A DNA stretch of 16,132 nucleotides from Flavonifractor avistercoris (GTDB taxonomy: Bacteria; Bacillota; Clostridia; Oscillospirales; Oscillospiraceae), in contig DWXT01000101.1 in assembly GCA_019119085.1 (NCBI GenBank), positions 1 to 16,132 of the forward strand, read 5' to 3'. Shown piece after piece: positions 1 to 6,681 of this stretch. The notes beneath the pieces are model-generated. The model saw nothing but the letters and a program-made list of their open reading frames with translations, did not search any database and was not told where the DNA came from. Positions within the stretch are counted from its first letter, which is position 1. Each line of letters opens with the position of its first letter. The translations under genes were made by a program, and so were the position numbers.

Positions 1-81
1 ACCCACTTAGATTGTGCAATCTGTTGGAGTGCCTGGGCCCGTGTTATGTCGCCTTTGCTCTCCCAGCTGAGCTATAGGCCC
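1..81 (-). other. tRNA 5'-half-like sequence, no recognisable 3' half
   Basis: On the minus strand, bases 81 to 57 match the start of a tRNA: a GGGCCTA acceptor strand, TA, then a D arm with GCTC/GAGC stem and AGCTGGGA loop, as in tRNA-Ala or tRNA-Ile. After GAGC the match stops. I find no paired anticodon stem, no T arm (no GGTTCRA-type loop) and no CCA end before base 1. A small hairpin, AGATT-GCAC-AATCT, lies at about 10-23. A good promoter lies upstream (139-166). It could be a decayed or recombined tRNA, an interrupted tRNA whose rest lies outside the window, or an assembly edge. I do not call it a functional tRNA. Confidence 0.4.
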
Positions 82-138
82 ATATTACTTGGTATCTAGG
101 GGAATGCATCCTACCTGGATCGTAACACGTACTTGAAT

Positions 139-166
139 ATTATAGCATAATTTTTTGAATTGTAAA
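139..166 (-). promoter_or_regulatory. Promoter reading out of the left window edge
   Basis: On the minus strand there is a -35 of TTTACA (166-161), a 16-base spacer and a perfect -10 of TATAAT (144-139). The expected start is near 132, about 50 bases before the tRNA-like sequence. An AT-rich stretch (roughly 150-185) precedes it. The rest of 83-324 holds no gene I can support, only a short direct repeat TTCCGGGCA (two copies near 185-207). Confidence 0.7.
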
Positions 167-324
167 GCTTTTTCAAAAAATTTTTCCGGGCATTATTCCG
201 GGCACTTCTGCTGGCGGCGGGGCTGCCGCACCACCGGCCGGAATCCTCGGCGTGCAGGCCATTTTCCGGGATGCCGCCTTCCGGCTGCTCCCGGCAGCCC
301 GCCTGGGTGCCGGCGAAAGCCGTG

Positions 325-362
325 AAAAAGCCACCAGCCCTGTCTGTCCAGGGCTGGTGGCT
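325..362 (-). terminator. Rho-independent terminator of the nucleoside ABC operon
   Basis: A perfect stem of 14 pairs (329-342 with 349-362; arms carry GCCACCAGCCCTG and its complement) has a 6-base loop and, on the minus strand, is followed directly by TTTTT (329-325). It lies 46 bases beyond the stop codon of the last permease gene, so it ends that operon. Confidence 0.9.
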
Positions 363-407
363 CAGAAAACGCTGCGGACACGTGAGCCGGTTCAGGGCAG
401 GCCGGCT

Positions 408-1439
408 TTACCGCTTGCCCTTGTCGTAGGGGATGCCCTCCGCCTTGGGGGCCCGGGACTTCTTGGAGGTGAAGGCCAGAACCACCAGGGTGACCAGATA
501 GGGCAGCATCCGGTAGATATGGGGGCTGATGCCCAGCTGGGCCAGGAGGAATACCCCGTCGCCGTTGATATCGATGCTGGTGTAGGAGGCGGCGATGCAC
601 TTGAACAGGCCGAAGAGCAGGGCCGCACCGGCGATGTTCAGGGGCTTCCAGTTGCCGAAGATCATAACGGCCAGGGCCAGGAAGCCGAAGCCGGCCACCT
701 CGCCGGTGGAGGCGCAGTTGGCGGTGGTGAGGGCGTAGACGAAGCCGCCCATGCCCGCCAGGGCGCCGGAAATGGTGGTGCCGGCGTAGCGCATCTTATA
801 GACGTTGATGCCCAGGGAGTCGGCGGCCTGGGGATTCTCGCCGCAGGAGCGCAGCCGCAGGCCGAAGCGGGTCTTGTAGAGCAGGATGGACAGCACCACG
901 AAGAGGATAATGCAGATGTAGGTGGCCAGGTAGGTCTTGTCGATGAAGGTGGAGCCGAAGAAACCCATGTCATCATTGCGGCCGTAGCCGAACATGCTCT
1001 TTTTGATCATGAACCAGCTGGCCGCGTCGCCGGTGTACATCTGAAGGGTGTTCTGGTTGGCGACAATGCGGATGAAGAACAGCACCAGGGCGGGGGCCAT
1101 CAGGTTGAGGGCGGTGCCGCCGATGGTCTGGTCGGCCTTCAGGTTCACCGACGCGAAGGAGAGCAGCAGGGAGAACAGGGCGCCCAGAATGGCCGCCACC
1201 AGCATGGCCAGCAGCATGAAGCCCTGCAGGGCCAGATAGTTGTCGTTCGCCTTGGCGGCGTCAAAGACGCCGGCCTGCTGGGTCAGGTTGACAAAGAGCA
1301 CGCCCGCGAAGGCGCCGAAGATCATAATACCTTCCAGGGCCAGGTTGATGATGCCGCTGCGCTCGGCAAACACGCCGGCCAGGGCCACGATCATCAGGGG
1401 GACGGCATAGATCAGGGTCTGCTGAATGAGGAACGTCAT
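408..1439 (-). CDS. nupQ: Nucleoside/simple-sugar ABC transporter permease (NupQ/YufQ-type)
   Basis: This 343-residue, very hydrophobic protein is the second membrane subunit of a BMP-type ABC importer (BPD_transp_2 family). The N-terminal ERSGIINLALEGIMIFGAF segment (26-44) is the family hallmark, and GENPQAADSLGINVYKMRYAG (about 200-220) is the cytoplasmic loop expected to contact the ATPase. The start ATG overlaps the stop of the preceding permease by four bases (ATGA, 1439-1436), which points to translational coupling and fixes the start; the longer open frame upstream only overlaps the neighbour. The C-terminus is a short basic tail. From the neighbouring BMP lipoprotein and deoC, the substrate is probably a nucleoside. 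Substrate choice is inferred; the family is clear. Confidence 0.9.
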   Translation of the reverse strand: MTFLIQQTLIYAVPLMIVALAGVFAERSGIINLALEGIMIFGAFAGVLFVNLTQQAGVFDAAKANDNYLALQGFMLLAMLVAAILGALFSLLLSFASVNLKADQTIGGTALNLMAPALVLFFIRIVANQNTLQMYTGDAASWFMIKKSMFGYGRNDDMGFFGSTFIDKTYLATYICIILFVVLSILLYKTRFGLRLRSCGENPQAADSLGINVYKMRYAGTTISGALAGMGGFVYALTTANCASTGEVAGFGFLALAVMIFGNWKPLNIAGAALLFGLFKCIAASYTSIDINGDGVFLLAQLGISPHIYRMLPYLVTLVVLAFTSKKSRAPKAEGIPYDKGKR

Positions 1440-2698
1440 GCCTGCTCCCCTCCTTTCTCCGGGGTTCCATCTCCGCCGTCCGGCGGGGCCGTGCTCACCG
1501 GGGCGGGTTCCGCCGCCTTCCTGTGCTTCCGGTGGCTGCCGCTGATGGCCAGCTTGATGACCAGGGAGAAGGCGCTCAGATAGACGATGATGGAGATGAT
1601 CACATCGGTGATATACTCGTTGTAGGCCGTCAGATTGGTGAGCTGGAGGCCCACGATGTCCAGCATGGACATGAAGCAGCCGGTAAAGATCACCCCGATG
1701 GGGTTGCACACCGCCAGCAGGGCCACGGGGATGCCGTTGAAGCCGGTGGCGGGCAGGCTCTGATAGGTAGACCAGAAGAACTCCGTGTTGCCCGCCAGGT
1801 AGTACAGGGAGGCCGCCGCGCCGGACAGGGCGCCGGCAATGGCCATGGACAGCACGATGTTCCGCTTGTCGGAAATGCCGGCGTACCGGGCGGCGTGGCG
1901 GTTGGCGCCGCAGGCCTTGAGCTCATAGCCCAGGGTGGTCTTGTTCATGAGGATATACATGAGGATGGCGATGACGATGGCGATGAGGATGCCGCCGTTG
2001 ACCTGGGAGTTGGGGAAGATCAGATCCAGGCCCATCTTGGAGGTCTCCACGCCGTTGAAGCTGGTCTTGTAGATATAGGCGGTCTTGGTGTTCTCCACGG
2101 TGTTCTGGAGGTTCTCAAACAGGCTGCCCCTGTCGAACATCCAGGTCACCAGGTTGGCGGCGATCCAGTTGGTCATGATACAGGCCAGCACCTCGTTGAT
2201 GTTGAGGAAGGCCTTCACCAGGCCGGGGATGCATCCCCACACCGCGCCGGCCAGGCTGCCGCCCGCAAAGGCGATCACCCACACCAGGGGGGCGGGCACC
2301 GTCTCGGTGGGGATGGACAGGGCCAGGATCAGGGTGGCGGCGGTGCCCATCAGGTACTGCCCCGGCGCGCCGATGTTGAACAGGCCGGTCTTATAGGCCA
2401 CGGCCACCGACAGTCCGGTGAGGATCAGCGGGGTGGCCCGGAAGAGCATGTTGCCGATGTTGGTGGGATTGAAGCCGAAGGTGAGCTGGCCCGCGGCGTC
2501 GCGGCCGGTGCTGAACAGGCCGCCGAACACCAGGCGGACGCCCTCCCACATGGTGCCCAGGCCCATGGACGGGTTGAGCAGGCCCACCAGCACCACAATC
2601 AGCGCGCCCACGGCCATGCCGATGACAATGGAGATCAGCGAGGCCAGAACCGACTTGGTGCCGTCCTTGCCCCAGAGAATGGATAGCTTCTCCTTCAT
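1436..2698 (-). CDS. nupP: Nucleoside/simple-sugar ABC transporter permease (NupP/YufP-type)
   Basis: This 420-residue inner-membrane permease is the partner of the 343-residue permease downstream. FNIGAPGQYLMG (107-118) and GANRHAARYAGISDKRN (264-280, the likely ATPase-coupling loop) are typical of the YufP branch of BPD_transp_2 permeases. An N-terminal hydrophobic helix (about 18-40) precedes the core. The final 35 residues form a hydrophilic Pro/Gly/Glu-rich tail after IKLAISGSHRKHRK. It overlaps both neighbours by ATGA (2698-2695 with the ATPase stop, 1439-1436 with the next start), so the three ABC genes form one tightly coupled unit. A nucleoside substrate is inferred from context. Confidence 0.9.
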   Translation of the reverse strand: MKEKLSILWGKDGTKSVLASLISIVIGMAVGALIVVLVGLLNPSMGLGTMWEGVRLVFGGLFSTGRDAAGQLTFGFNPTNIGNMLFRATPLILTGLSVAVAYKTGLFNIGAPGQYLMGTAATLILALSIPTETVPAPLVWVIAFAGGSLAGAVWGCIPGLVKAFLNINEVLACIMTNWIAANLVTWMFDRGSLFENLQNTVENTKTAYIYKTSFNGVETSKMGLDLIFPNSQVNGGILIAIVIAILMYILMNKTTLGYELKACGANRHAARYAGISDKRNIVLSMAIAGALSGAAASLYYLAGNTEFFWSTYQSLPATGFNGIPVALLAVCNPIGVIFTGCFMSMLDIVGLQLTNLTAYNEYITDVIISIIVYLSAFSLVIKLAISGSHRKHRKAAEPAPVSTAPPDGGDGTPEKGGEQA

Positions 2699-4245
2699 GC
2701 GCCCTCGCCCTCCTTTGTCATGCGCTTTGCGCCGGCCATGTAGAGGCCCAGCTCCTGTACGGTGGTGGCCTTGGGATCCAGCTCGCCCACGATCTCCCCC
2801 TCGTACATGACGAGGATGCGGTCGGACAGGCTCATGACCTCATCCAGCTCCAGGGAGACCAGCAGCACCGCCCTGCCCTTGTCCCGCTCGGCCACCAGCT
2901 GGCTGTGGATGTACTCGATGGCGCCCACGTCCAGGCCGCGGGTGGGCTGCACCGCCACGATCAGCGGCTTCTCCCGGTCTACCTCCCGGGCGATGATGGC
3001 CTTCTGCTGGTTGCCGCCGGACATGGAGCGGGCGACGGTCACCGGCCCCTGGCCGGAGCGCACGTCGTACTGCTCAATGAGCCGGTCGGCGTACTCCCGC
3101 ACGGCGGCGGGCTTGATGAAACCCATGTGCTGGAACCGGGGCTCCCGGAACCGCTGGAGCACCAGGTTCTGCTCCAGGGTGAAGTCCAGCACCAGGCCGT
3201 GCTTGTGCCGATCCTCGGGGATGTGGCTCATATTCTCCCCCCGCTGGCGGATGGTGGCGTGGGAGATGTCATGGCCGCAGAGGGTCACGGTGCCGCCGGA
3301 GCACTTCTCCAGGCCGGTGAGGCCGTAGACCAGCTCGGTCTGGCCGTTGCCGTCGATGCCGGCGATGCACAGGATCTCCCCGGCGCGGGCCTCGAAGCTC
3401 ACGTCGTGGACGGCGTCCTTCTTGTGGGTGTGGGAGGGCACGCTCAGATGCTCCACCTTCAGCACCGTCTCGCCGGGACGGGCCTCGTCCTTCACTACCT
3501 CCAGCTGCACCGGACGGCCCACCATCATGTTGGACAGGGACTGCTTGTCCGTGTCGCAGGTGTTTACCGTACCCACGTACTTGCCCTTGCGCAGCACGGT
3601 GACCCGGTCGGCCACCTCCATGATCTCGTTGAGCTTGTGGGAGATGAACAGGATGCTCTTCCCCTCTTTGGCAAACTCCTTCATGGTGGCCATCAGCTCT
3701 TCAATCTCCTGGGGGGTGAGAACTGCGGTGGGCTCGTCAAAGATCAGGATCTCGTTGTCCCGGTAGAGCATCTTGAGAATCTCCACCCGCTGCTGCATGC
3801 CCACGGTGATGTCCTCCACCTTGGCGTCCAGATCCACCTTGAGGCCGTACTTCTCCGACAGCTCCTCCACCTTTTTCCGGGCCTCCTTCTTCTGCAGGAA
3901 GCCGAATTTGGTGGTCTCGGCGCCCAGGATGATGTTGTCCAGCACGGTGAACACGTCAATCAGCTGGAAGTGCTGGTGCACCATGCCGATGCCCAGGGCC
4001 GTGGCGTCGTTGGGGTCGTTGATCTTCACAACCTGGCCGTTTTTCCGGATCTCGCCCGCCTCCGGCTGGTACAGGCCGAACAGTACGCTCATCAGGGTGG
4101 ACTTGCCCGCGCCGTTCTCCCCCAGAAGGGCGTGGATCTCCCCCCGCCGGAGCTGAAGTGTGATGTCATCGTTGGCGATGATGCCGGGGAACTCTTTGGT
4201 AATGTGGAGCATCTCAATGATGTTTTCCGCTTCCATAGTCCTCAT
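2695..4245 (-). CDS. nupO: Nucleoside ABC transporter ATP-binding protein (NupO/YufO-type, two ATPase domains)
   Basis: This 516-residue protein holds two fused ABC domains, as usual for BMP- and ribose-type importers. Domain 1 has Walker A GENGAGKST (42-50), a variant signature TVGMQQRVEIL (147-157) and Walker B ILIFDEP (166-172). Domain 2 has a degenerate Walker A (GIDGNGQTEL, 296-305, no GK-S/T), a canonical signature MSGGNQQK (408-415) and a Walker B region ending PTRGLDVGA. Complementary degeneration of the two sites is known for this family and is not damage. The start ATG at 4245 follows GGAGGAGG by a few bases; an alternative ATG lies three codons later. A dedicated promoter at 4272-4300 gives a leader of only about 20 bases. 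The stop overlaps the next permease start. Confidence 0.92.
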   Translation of the reverse strand: MRTMEAENIIEMLHITKEFPGIIANDDITLQLRRGEIHALLGENGAGKSTLMSVLFGLYQPEAGEIRKNGQVVKINDPNDATALGIGMVHQHFQLIDVFTVLDNIILGAETTKFGFLQKKEARKKVEELSEKYGLKVDLDAKVEDITVGMQQRVEILKMLYRDNEILIFDEPTAVLTPQEIEELMATMKEFAKEGKSILFISHKLNEIMEVADRVTVLRKGKYVGTVNTCDTDKQSLSNMMVGRPVQLEVVKDEARPGETVLKVEHLSVPSHTHKKDAVHDVSFEARAGEILCIAGIDGNGQTELVYGLTGLEKCSGGTVTLCGHDISHATIRQRGENMSHIPEDRHKHGLVLDFTLEQNLVLQRFREPRFQHMGFIKPAAVREYADRLIEQYDVRSGQGPVTVARSMSGGNQQKAIIAREVDREKPLIVAVQPTRGLDVGAIEYIHSQLVAERDKGRAVLLVSLELDEVMSLSDRILVMYEGEIVGELDPKATTVQELGLYMAGAKRMTKEGEGA

Positions 4246-4271
4246 CCCGCCTCCTCCGTAAAGATGTTACT

Positions 4272-4300
4272 ATTATATAATAGCCATGGGTAAATTACAA
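4272..4300 (-). promoter_or_regulatory. Promoter of the nupOPQ transporter genes
   Basis: A -35 of TTGTAA (4300-4295), a 17-base spacer and a perfect -10 of TATAAT (4277-4272) on the minus strand place the start near 4265, about 20 bases before the ATPase gene. The ABC genes can therefore be transcribed apart from the BMP lipoprotein gene, whose terminator lies upstream. Confidence 0.75.
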
Positions 4301-4322
4301 GAAATTTGTCCCTGTCCGCCCG

Positions 4323-4413
4323 CACATAAAACTTCATGCGCATTGGGCGCACCACGAAAATACGCAAAGATTCGGGCGCATGAAGTTTTTGCGCATGTGG
4401 GCCGTCCCGGCCC
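4323..4413. repeat. Large imperfect palindrome between bmpA and nupO
   Basis: A perfect 14-base inverted repeat, AAAACTTCATGCGC (4328-4341) and its complement (4376-4389), flanks 34 bases. CACAT (4323-4327) and ATGTG (4395-4399) extend it after a five-base bulge. A second small hairpin, GGGCCG-TCC-CGGCCC, follows at 4399-4413. It lies just upstream of the nupO promoter and contains no gene. Its function is unknown; it could be a palindromic intergenic repeat or a regulatory structure. Confidence 0.65.
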
Positions 4414-4434
4414 GCGCGCTGTGATCTCATGGCC

Positions 4435-4453
4435 GTGCCGCTGCAAGCGGCAC
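4435..4453. repeat. Perfect short hairpin
   Basis: GTGCCGCT (4435-4442) and AGCGGCAC (4446-4453) pair perfectly around a three-base loop, and flanking GGCC tracts could extend the stem. It is one of five hairpins in a row between the BMP gene and the nupO promoter. No gene is present here. Confidence 0.6.
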
Positions 4454-4461
4454 ATGGCCAA

Positions 4462-4487
4462 TTTTGCTATGCTTTTGCATAGCAAAA
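4462..4487. repeat. Perfect AT-rich hairpin abutting the bmpA terminator
   Basis: TTTTGCTATGC (4462-4472) and its exact complement (4477-4487) pair around a TTTT loop. On the minus-strand transcript its left arm contains the U tract of the bmpA terminator just upstream, so the two structures share bases and would form one after the other. Confidence 0.65.
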
Positions 4488-4516
4488 CAGGGGGAGCGCT
4501 TCGGCGCTCCCCCTGT
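4483..4516 (-). terminator. Terminator of the BMP lipoprotein gene
   Basis: A perfect 13-pair stem (4487-4499 with 4504-4516; the arms contain AGGGGGAGCGC) has a four-base loop (TTCG on the plus strand) and, on the minus strand, a short TTTT tail (4486-4483). It begins 21 bases after the stop of the BMP gene. The short U tract suggests it may terminate only partly, lowering expression of the downstream ABC genes relative to the binding protein. Confidence 0.75.
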
Positions 4517-4537
4517 GCAAGGGACATGCGGATGGTT

Positions 4538-5761
4538 TTAGATGACGGTGAGGGTCAGGTTGCTCCAGTCGGTGGTATCGAGCTTGGTGTAGTCGTCGTC
4601 CACCACCAGGGTGCCGTCCACCATCTGCTGGTACAGGGCCTCGTACTTCTCCACAGTGAAGGTCTCGAAGCGCCAGGCGTCGTCGCTGGTGGGCAGGGCA
4701 ACGGCGTTGTCATTCACGCCCAGGGAGGTGGCGGTGCCGCCGATCTCGTCCCAGGTGCCGTCATAGACATGGCCCACGGCCCACTGCACCGCGTCGGACA
4801 GGCCCTTCATGGCGGAGGTGATGACGGTATCGGACTCGCCGGACTGGTCCACGTCCACGCCGATGACATAGCCGTCATTGGCGGAGGCGGCGGCGGAGAT
4901 GGACTGGAACATGGAGCCGCCGCAGGCGAAGACGATCTGGGTGCCGTTGGCGTACCAGCCGCTGATCATGGTCTGCAGCTCACTGGAGGGCTGGAAGGTG
5001 GAGCCGTACTGCCAGGAGTAGTTCATGTCAACGGTGACGTTCTCCTCGGCAGCCGCGGCGTTGGCGCCCTGGACATAGCCATAGCCGAAGCGGCAGCAGG
5101 CGGGGTTGGTGCCGCCGCCACCGCCGGAGAAGCCCAGCTTGGTGAAGCCGTCCTTCACGGCGGCGTAGCCGGCCAGGTAACCGGCCTGCTCCTCCTTGAA
5201 GGCGATGCCGGCCACGTTGGTCAGAACGTTGCCGCTTTCGTCGCTCAGGGGATAGCCGTCCACGAAGACGAACTTGGTGTCGGGGTTGGCAATGGCGGCG
5301 CGGGTCAGGGCAGCCTCCTGCAGATAACCGGCGCACACCACCACGTCGGCGCCGCCGTTCACGGCGGCCTGCATGGCGTCAAAGCGGTCGTCGTCGGTGG
5401 CCTCGTTGCCGTTGGCGGGCTGATAGTACTTGTAGCTCAGGTCGTTGGCGGCGGCGTACAGCTTCACGCCGTCATAGGTGCCCTGGTTGAAGGACTTGTC
5501 CTTCAGCTGGCCCACGTCGGTGACGAAAGCCACCTGATAGGTGTTGTCCGCGGAGGTCATGTTGTCGTCGATGGAATCGGGGTCGGTGGCAGCCTCACCG
5601 GCGGGCTCCTCCGTATCGGCGGGAGTGGTCTCACCCGCGGGCGCGGTGCTCTCAGGCGCGGGGGAATCGCTGGTGCCCTGAGTGCCGCCGCCGCAGGCGG
5701 CCAGACCGGCCACCATGCCCAGGCACAGCAGCAGGGCAAGGAGCTTCTTTGTCTGCTTCAA
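4538..5761 (-). CDS. bmpA: BMP-family nucleoside-binding lipoprotein (PnrA/TmpC/NupN-like)
   Basis: This 407-residue protein is the extracellular substrate-binding lipoprotein of the adjacent ABC importer. It has a lipoprotein signal: charged MKQTKK, hydrophobic core, lipobox LAAC with Cys23. A low-complexity Ser/Pro/Thr/Glu tether (about 24-70) leads to a periplasmic-binding-protein-like BMP fold with DVGQLKDKSFNQGTYDG (82-98), FKEEQAGYLAGYAA (188-201), FGYGYVQGA (225-233) and GVDVDQS (301-307). The start codon is TTG (5761-5759), supported by AGGAAGG nine bases upstream. It is the first gene of the uptake block, with its own promoter (5841-5869) and a terminator separating it from nupOPQ. 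Nucleoside binding is the family expectation; the exact ligand cannot be read from sequence. Confidence 0.9.
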   Translation of the reverse strand: MKQTKKLLALLLCLGMVAGLAACGGGTQGTSDSPAPESTAPAGETTPADTEEPAGEAATDPDSIDDNMTSADNTYQVAFVTDVGQLKDKSFNQGTYDGVKLYAAANDLSYKYYQPANGNEATDDDRFDAMQAAVNGGADVVVCAGYLQEAALTRAAIANPDTKFVFVDGYPLSDESGNVLTNVAGIAFKEEQAGYLAGYAAVKDGFTKLGFSGGGGGTNPACCRFGYGYVQGANAAAAEENVTVDMNYSWQYGSTFQPSSELQTMISGWYANGTQIVFACGGSMFQSISAAASANDGYVIGVDVDQSGESDTVITSAMKGLSDAVQWAVGHVYDGTWDEIGGTATSLGVNDNAVALPTSDDAWRFETFTVEKYEALYQQMVDGTLVVDDDYTKLDTTDWSNLTLTVI

Positions 5762-5840
5762 TGTAATCTACCTTCCTTTCGCAAAAATAGCACAGTTTGG
5801 TTCAGACATGTGATCCGCTCCGCCCTGCGCTTACGGCACC

Positions 5841-5869
5841 ATTATACCTTATCCCCTCTCAAAGGGCAA
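5841..5869 (-). promoter_or_regulatory. Promoter of the BMP lipoprotein gene
   Basis: On the minus strand a -35 of TTGCCC (5869-5864), a 17-base spacer and a perfect -10 of TATAAT (5846-5841) give a start near 5834 and a leader of about 70 bases. I looked for a purine riboswitch in that leader and found none of its conserved core. Confidence 0.75.
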
Positions 5870-5874
5870 CCATC

Positions 5875-5886
5875 TTTTACGTAAAA
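5875..5886. promoter_or_regulatory. Palindrome TTTTACGTAAAA upstream of the bmpA -35
   Basis: A perfect 12-base palindrome lies six bases upstream of the -35 of the BMP promoter, a usual place for an activator site. AT-rich DNA around it could also act as an UP element. The cognate regulator is unknown and no regulator gene is adjacent. Confidence 0.4.
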
Positions 5887-5917
5887 TCACAAATTTTTTT
5901 ACAAAAGTGTTACATGC

Positions 5918-5956
5918 AAACAAGAGGGCTGGCCCCAGGGGCCAGTCCTCTTGTTA
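5918..5956 (-). terminator. Terminator after deoC
   Basis: A long stem (5921-5936 with 5938-5953, one G/T mismatch, arms CAAGAGG-CTGGCCCC) lies about 35 bases past the deoC stop. The minus strand continues with a short TTGTTT tract. It separates deoC from the promoter of the BMP gene. Confidence 0.7.
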
Positions 5957-5987
5957 TAGATGGATGCTGTTTTCCGGGCCGCCGGGC

Positions 5988-6653
5988 TCAATACCCGCTG
6001 GCCTGCTCCCCACGAGCCAGCTTCACAATCCGGGAGGTGCCCAGGCGGTCGGCGCCCAGATCCAGGAAATCCTGGGCGTCCTGGAGGGTGGCGATGCCGC
6101 CGGCGGCCTTGATCTTTACGCCGGGCCCGATGTGCTGGGCAAAGAGGGCCACGTCCTCCTTGGTGGCGCCGCCGGTGGAGAAGCCGGTGGAGGTCTTGAT
6201 GTAGTCCGCGCCGGACTCGCTGACCAGCTGGCACATCTTGATCTTCTCCTCCTGGGTGAGCAGGCAGGCCTCCACGATCACCTTGAGAATGCGCCCCTTG
6301 CAGGAGGCCTTGATGGTCTTGATCTCCTCCAGCACGTCGTCCCAGCGCTTGTCCTTCACCCAGCCGATGTTGATGACCATGTCGATCTCGTCGGCGCCGT
6401 TGCGGATGGCGTCCTCGGTCTCAAACACCTTCACCTCGGTGGTGGAGTAGCCGTTGGGGAAGCCGATGACGGTGCAGATCTTGAGATCGCTGCCCACGTA
6501 ATCGTTGGCCTGCTTCACGTAAGAGGCGGGGATGCACACGCTGGCGCAGCCGTACTCCAGCCCCTCGTCGCAGATGGCCTTGATCTGCTCCCAGGTGCTC
6601 TCCGGCTTGAGCAGGGTGTGGTCGCAGTGGGCCAGGATGTTCTTCACGTCCAT
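5988..6653 (-). CDS. deoC: Deoxyribose-phosphate aldolase
   Basis: This cytoplasmic class I aldolase (EC 4.1.2.4) cleaves 2-deoxy-D-ribose 5-phosphate to glyceraldehyde 3-phosphate and acetaldehyde in deoxyribonucleoside catabolism. The 221-residue length matches the bacterial family. It shows DHTLLKPEST near the N-terminus (11-20), EIDMVINIG (89-97, catalytic-site Asp91), the Schiff-base lysine Lys153 in YIKTSTGF, and Lys182 in IKAAGGI. The ATG at 6653 is preceded by AAAGGGAGG at good spacing. It follows the DUF362 gene by 28 bases, so the two are probably co-transcribed, and it lies just upstream of the nucleoside-uptake genes, which supports one salvage pathway. No deoD, deoA, deoB or deoR is present in the window. 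Confidence 0.95.
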   Translation of the reverse strand: MDVKNILAHCDHTLLKPESTWEQIKAICDEGLEYGCASVCIPASYVKQANDYVGSDLKICTVIGFPNGYSTTEVKVFETEDAIRNGADEIDMVINIGWVKDKRWDDVLEEIKTIKASCKGRILKVIVEACLLTQEEKIKMCQLVSESGADYIKTSTGFSTGGATKEDVALFAQHIGPGVKIKAAGGIATLQDAQDFLDLGADRLGTSRIVKLARGEQASGY

Positions 6654-6681
6654 TTGAATCCTCCCTTTCGATTTCTATGGG

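Noticed and set aside
193..600. Minus-strand open frame beyond the end of the nupQ gene
   Set aside because: It overlaps the 3' end of nupQ in another frame, runs through the terminator hairpin, is Arg/Pro/Gly-rich and has no motif or ribosome site.
252..1583. A long plus-strand open frame over the permease genes
   Set aside because: It is antisense to a well-supported permease, and its translation is repetitive Gly/Gln/Val/His-rich with no recognisable domain. Similar frames antisense to nearly every gene here were rejected for the same reason.
5762..5834. Possible purine riboswitch in the BMP gene leader
   Set aside because: A nucleoside-uptake gene made this plausible, but the leader is only about 70 bases and lacks the conserved purine-aptamer core; no expression platform is seen.
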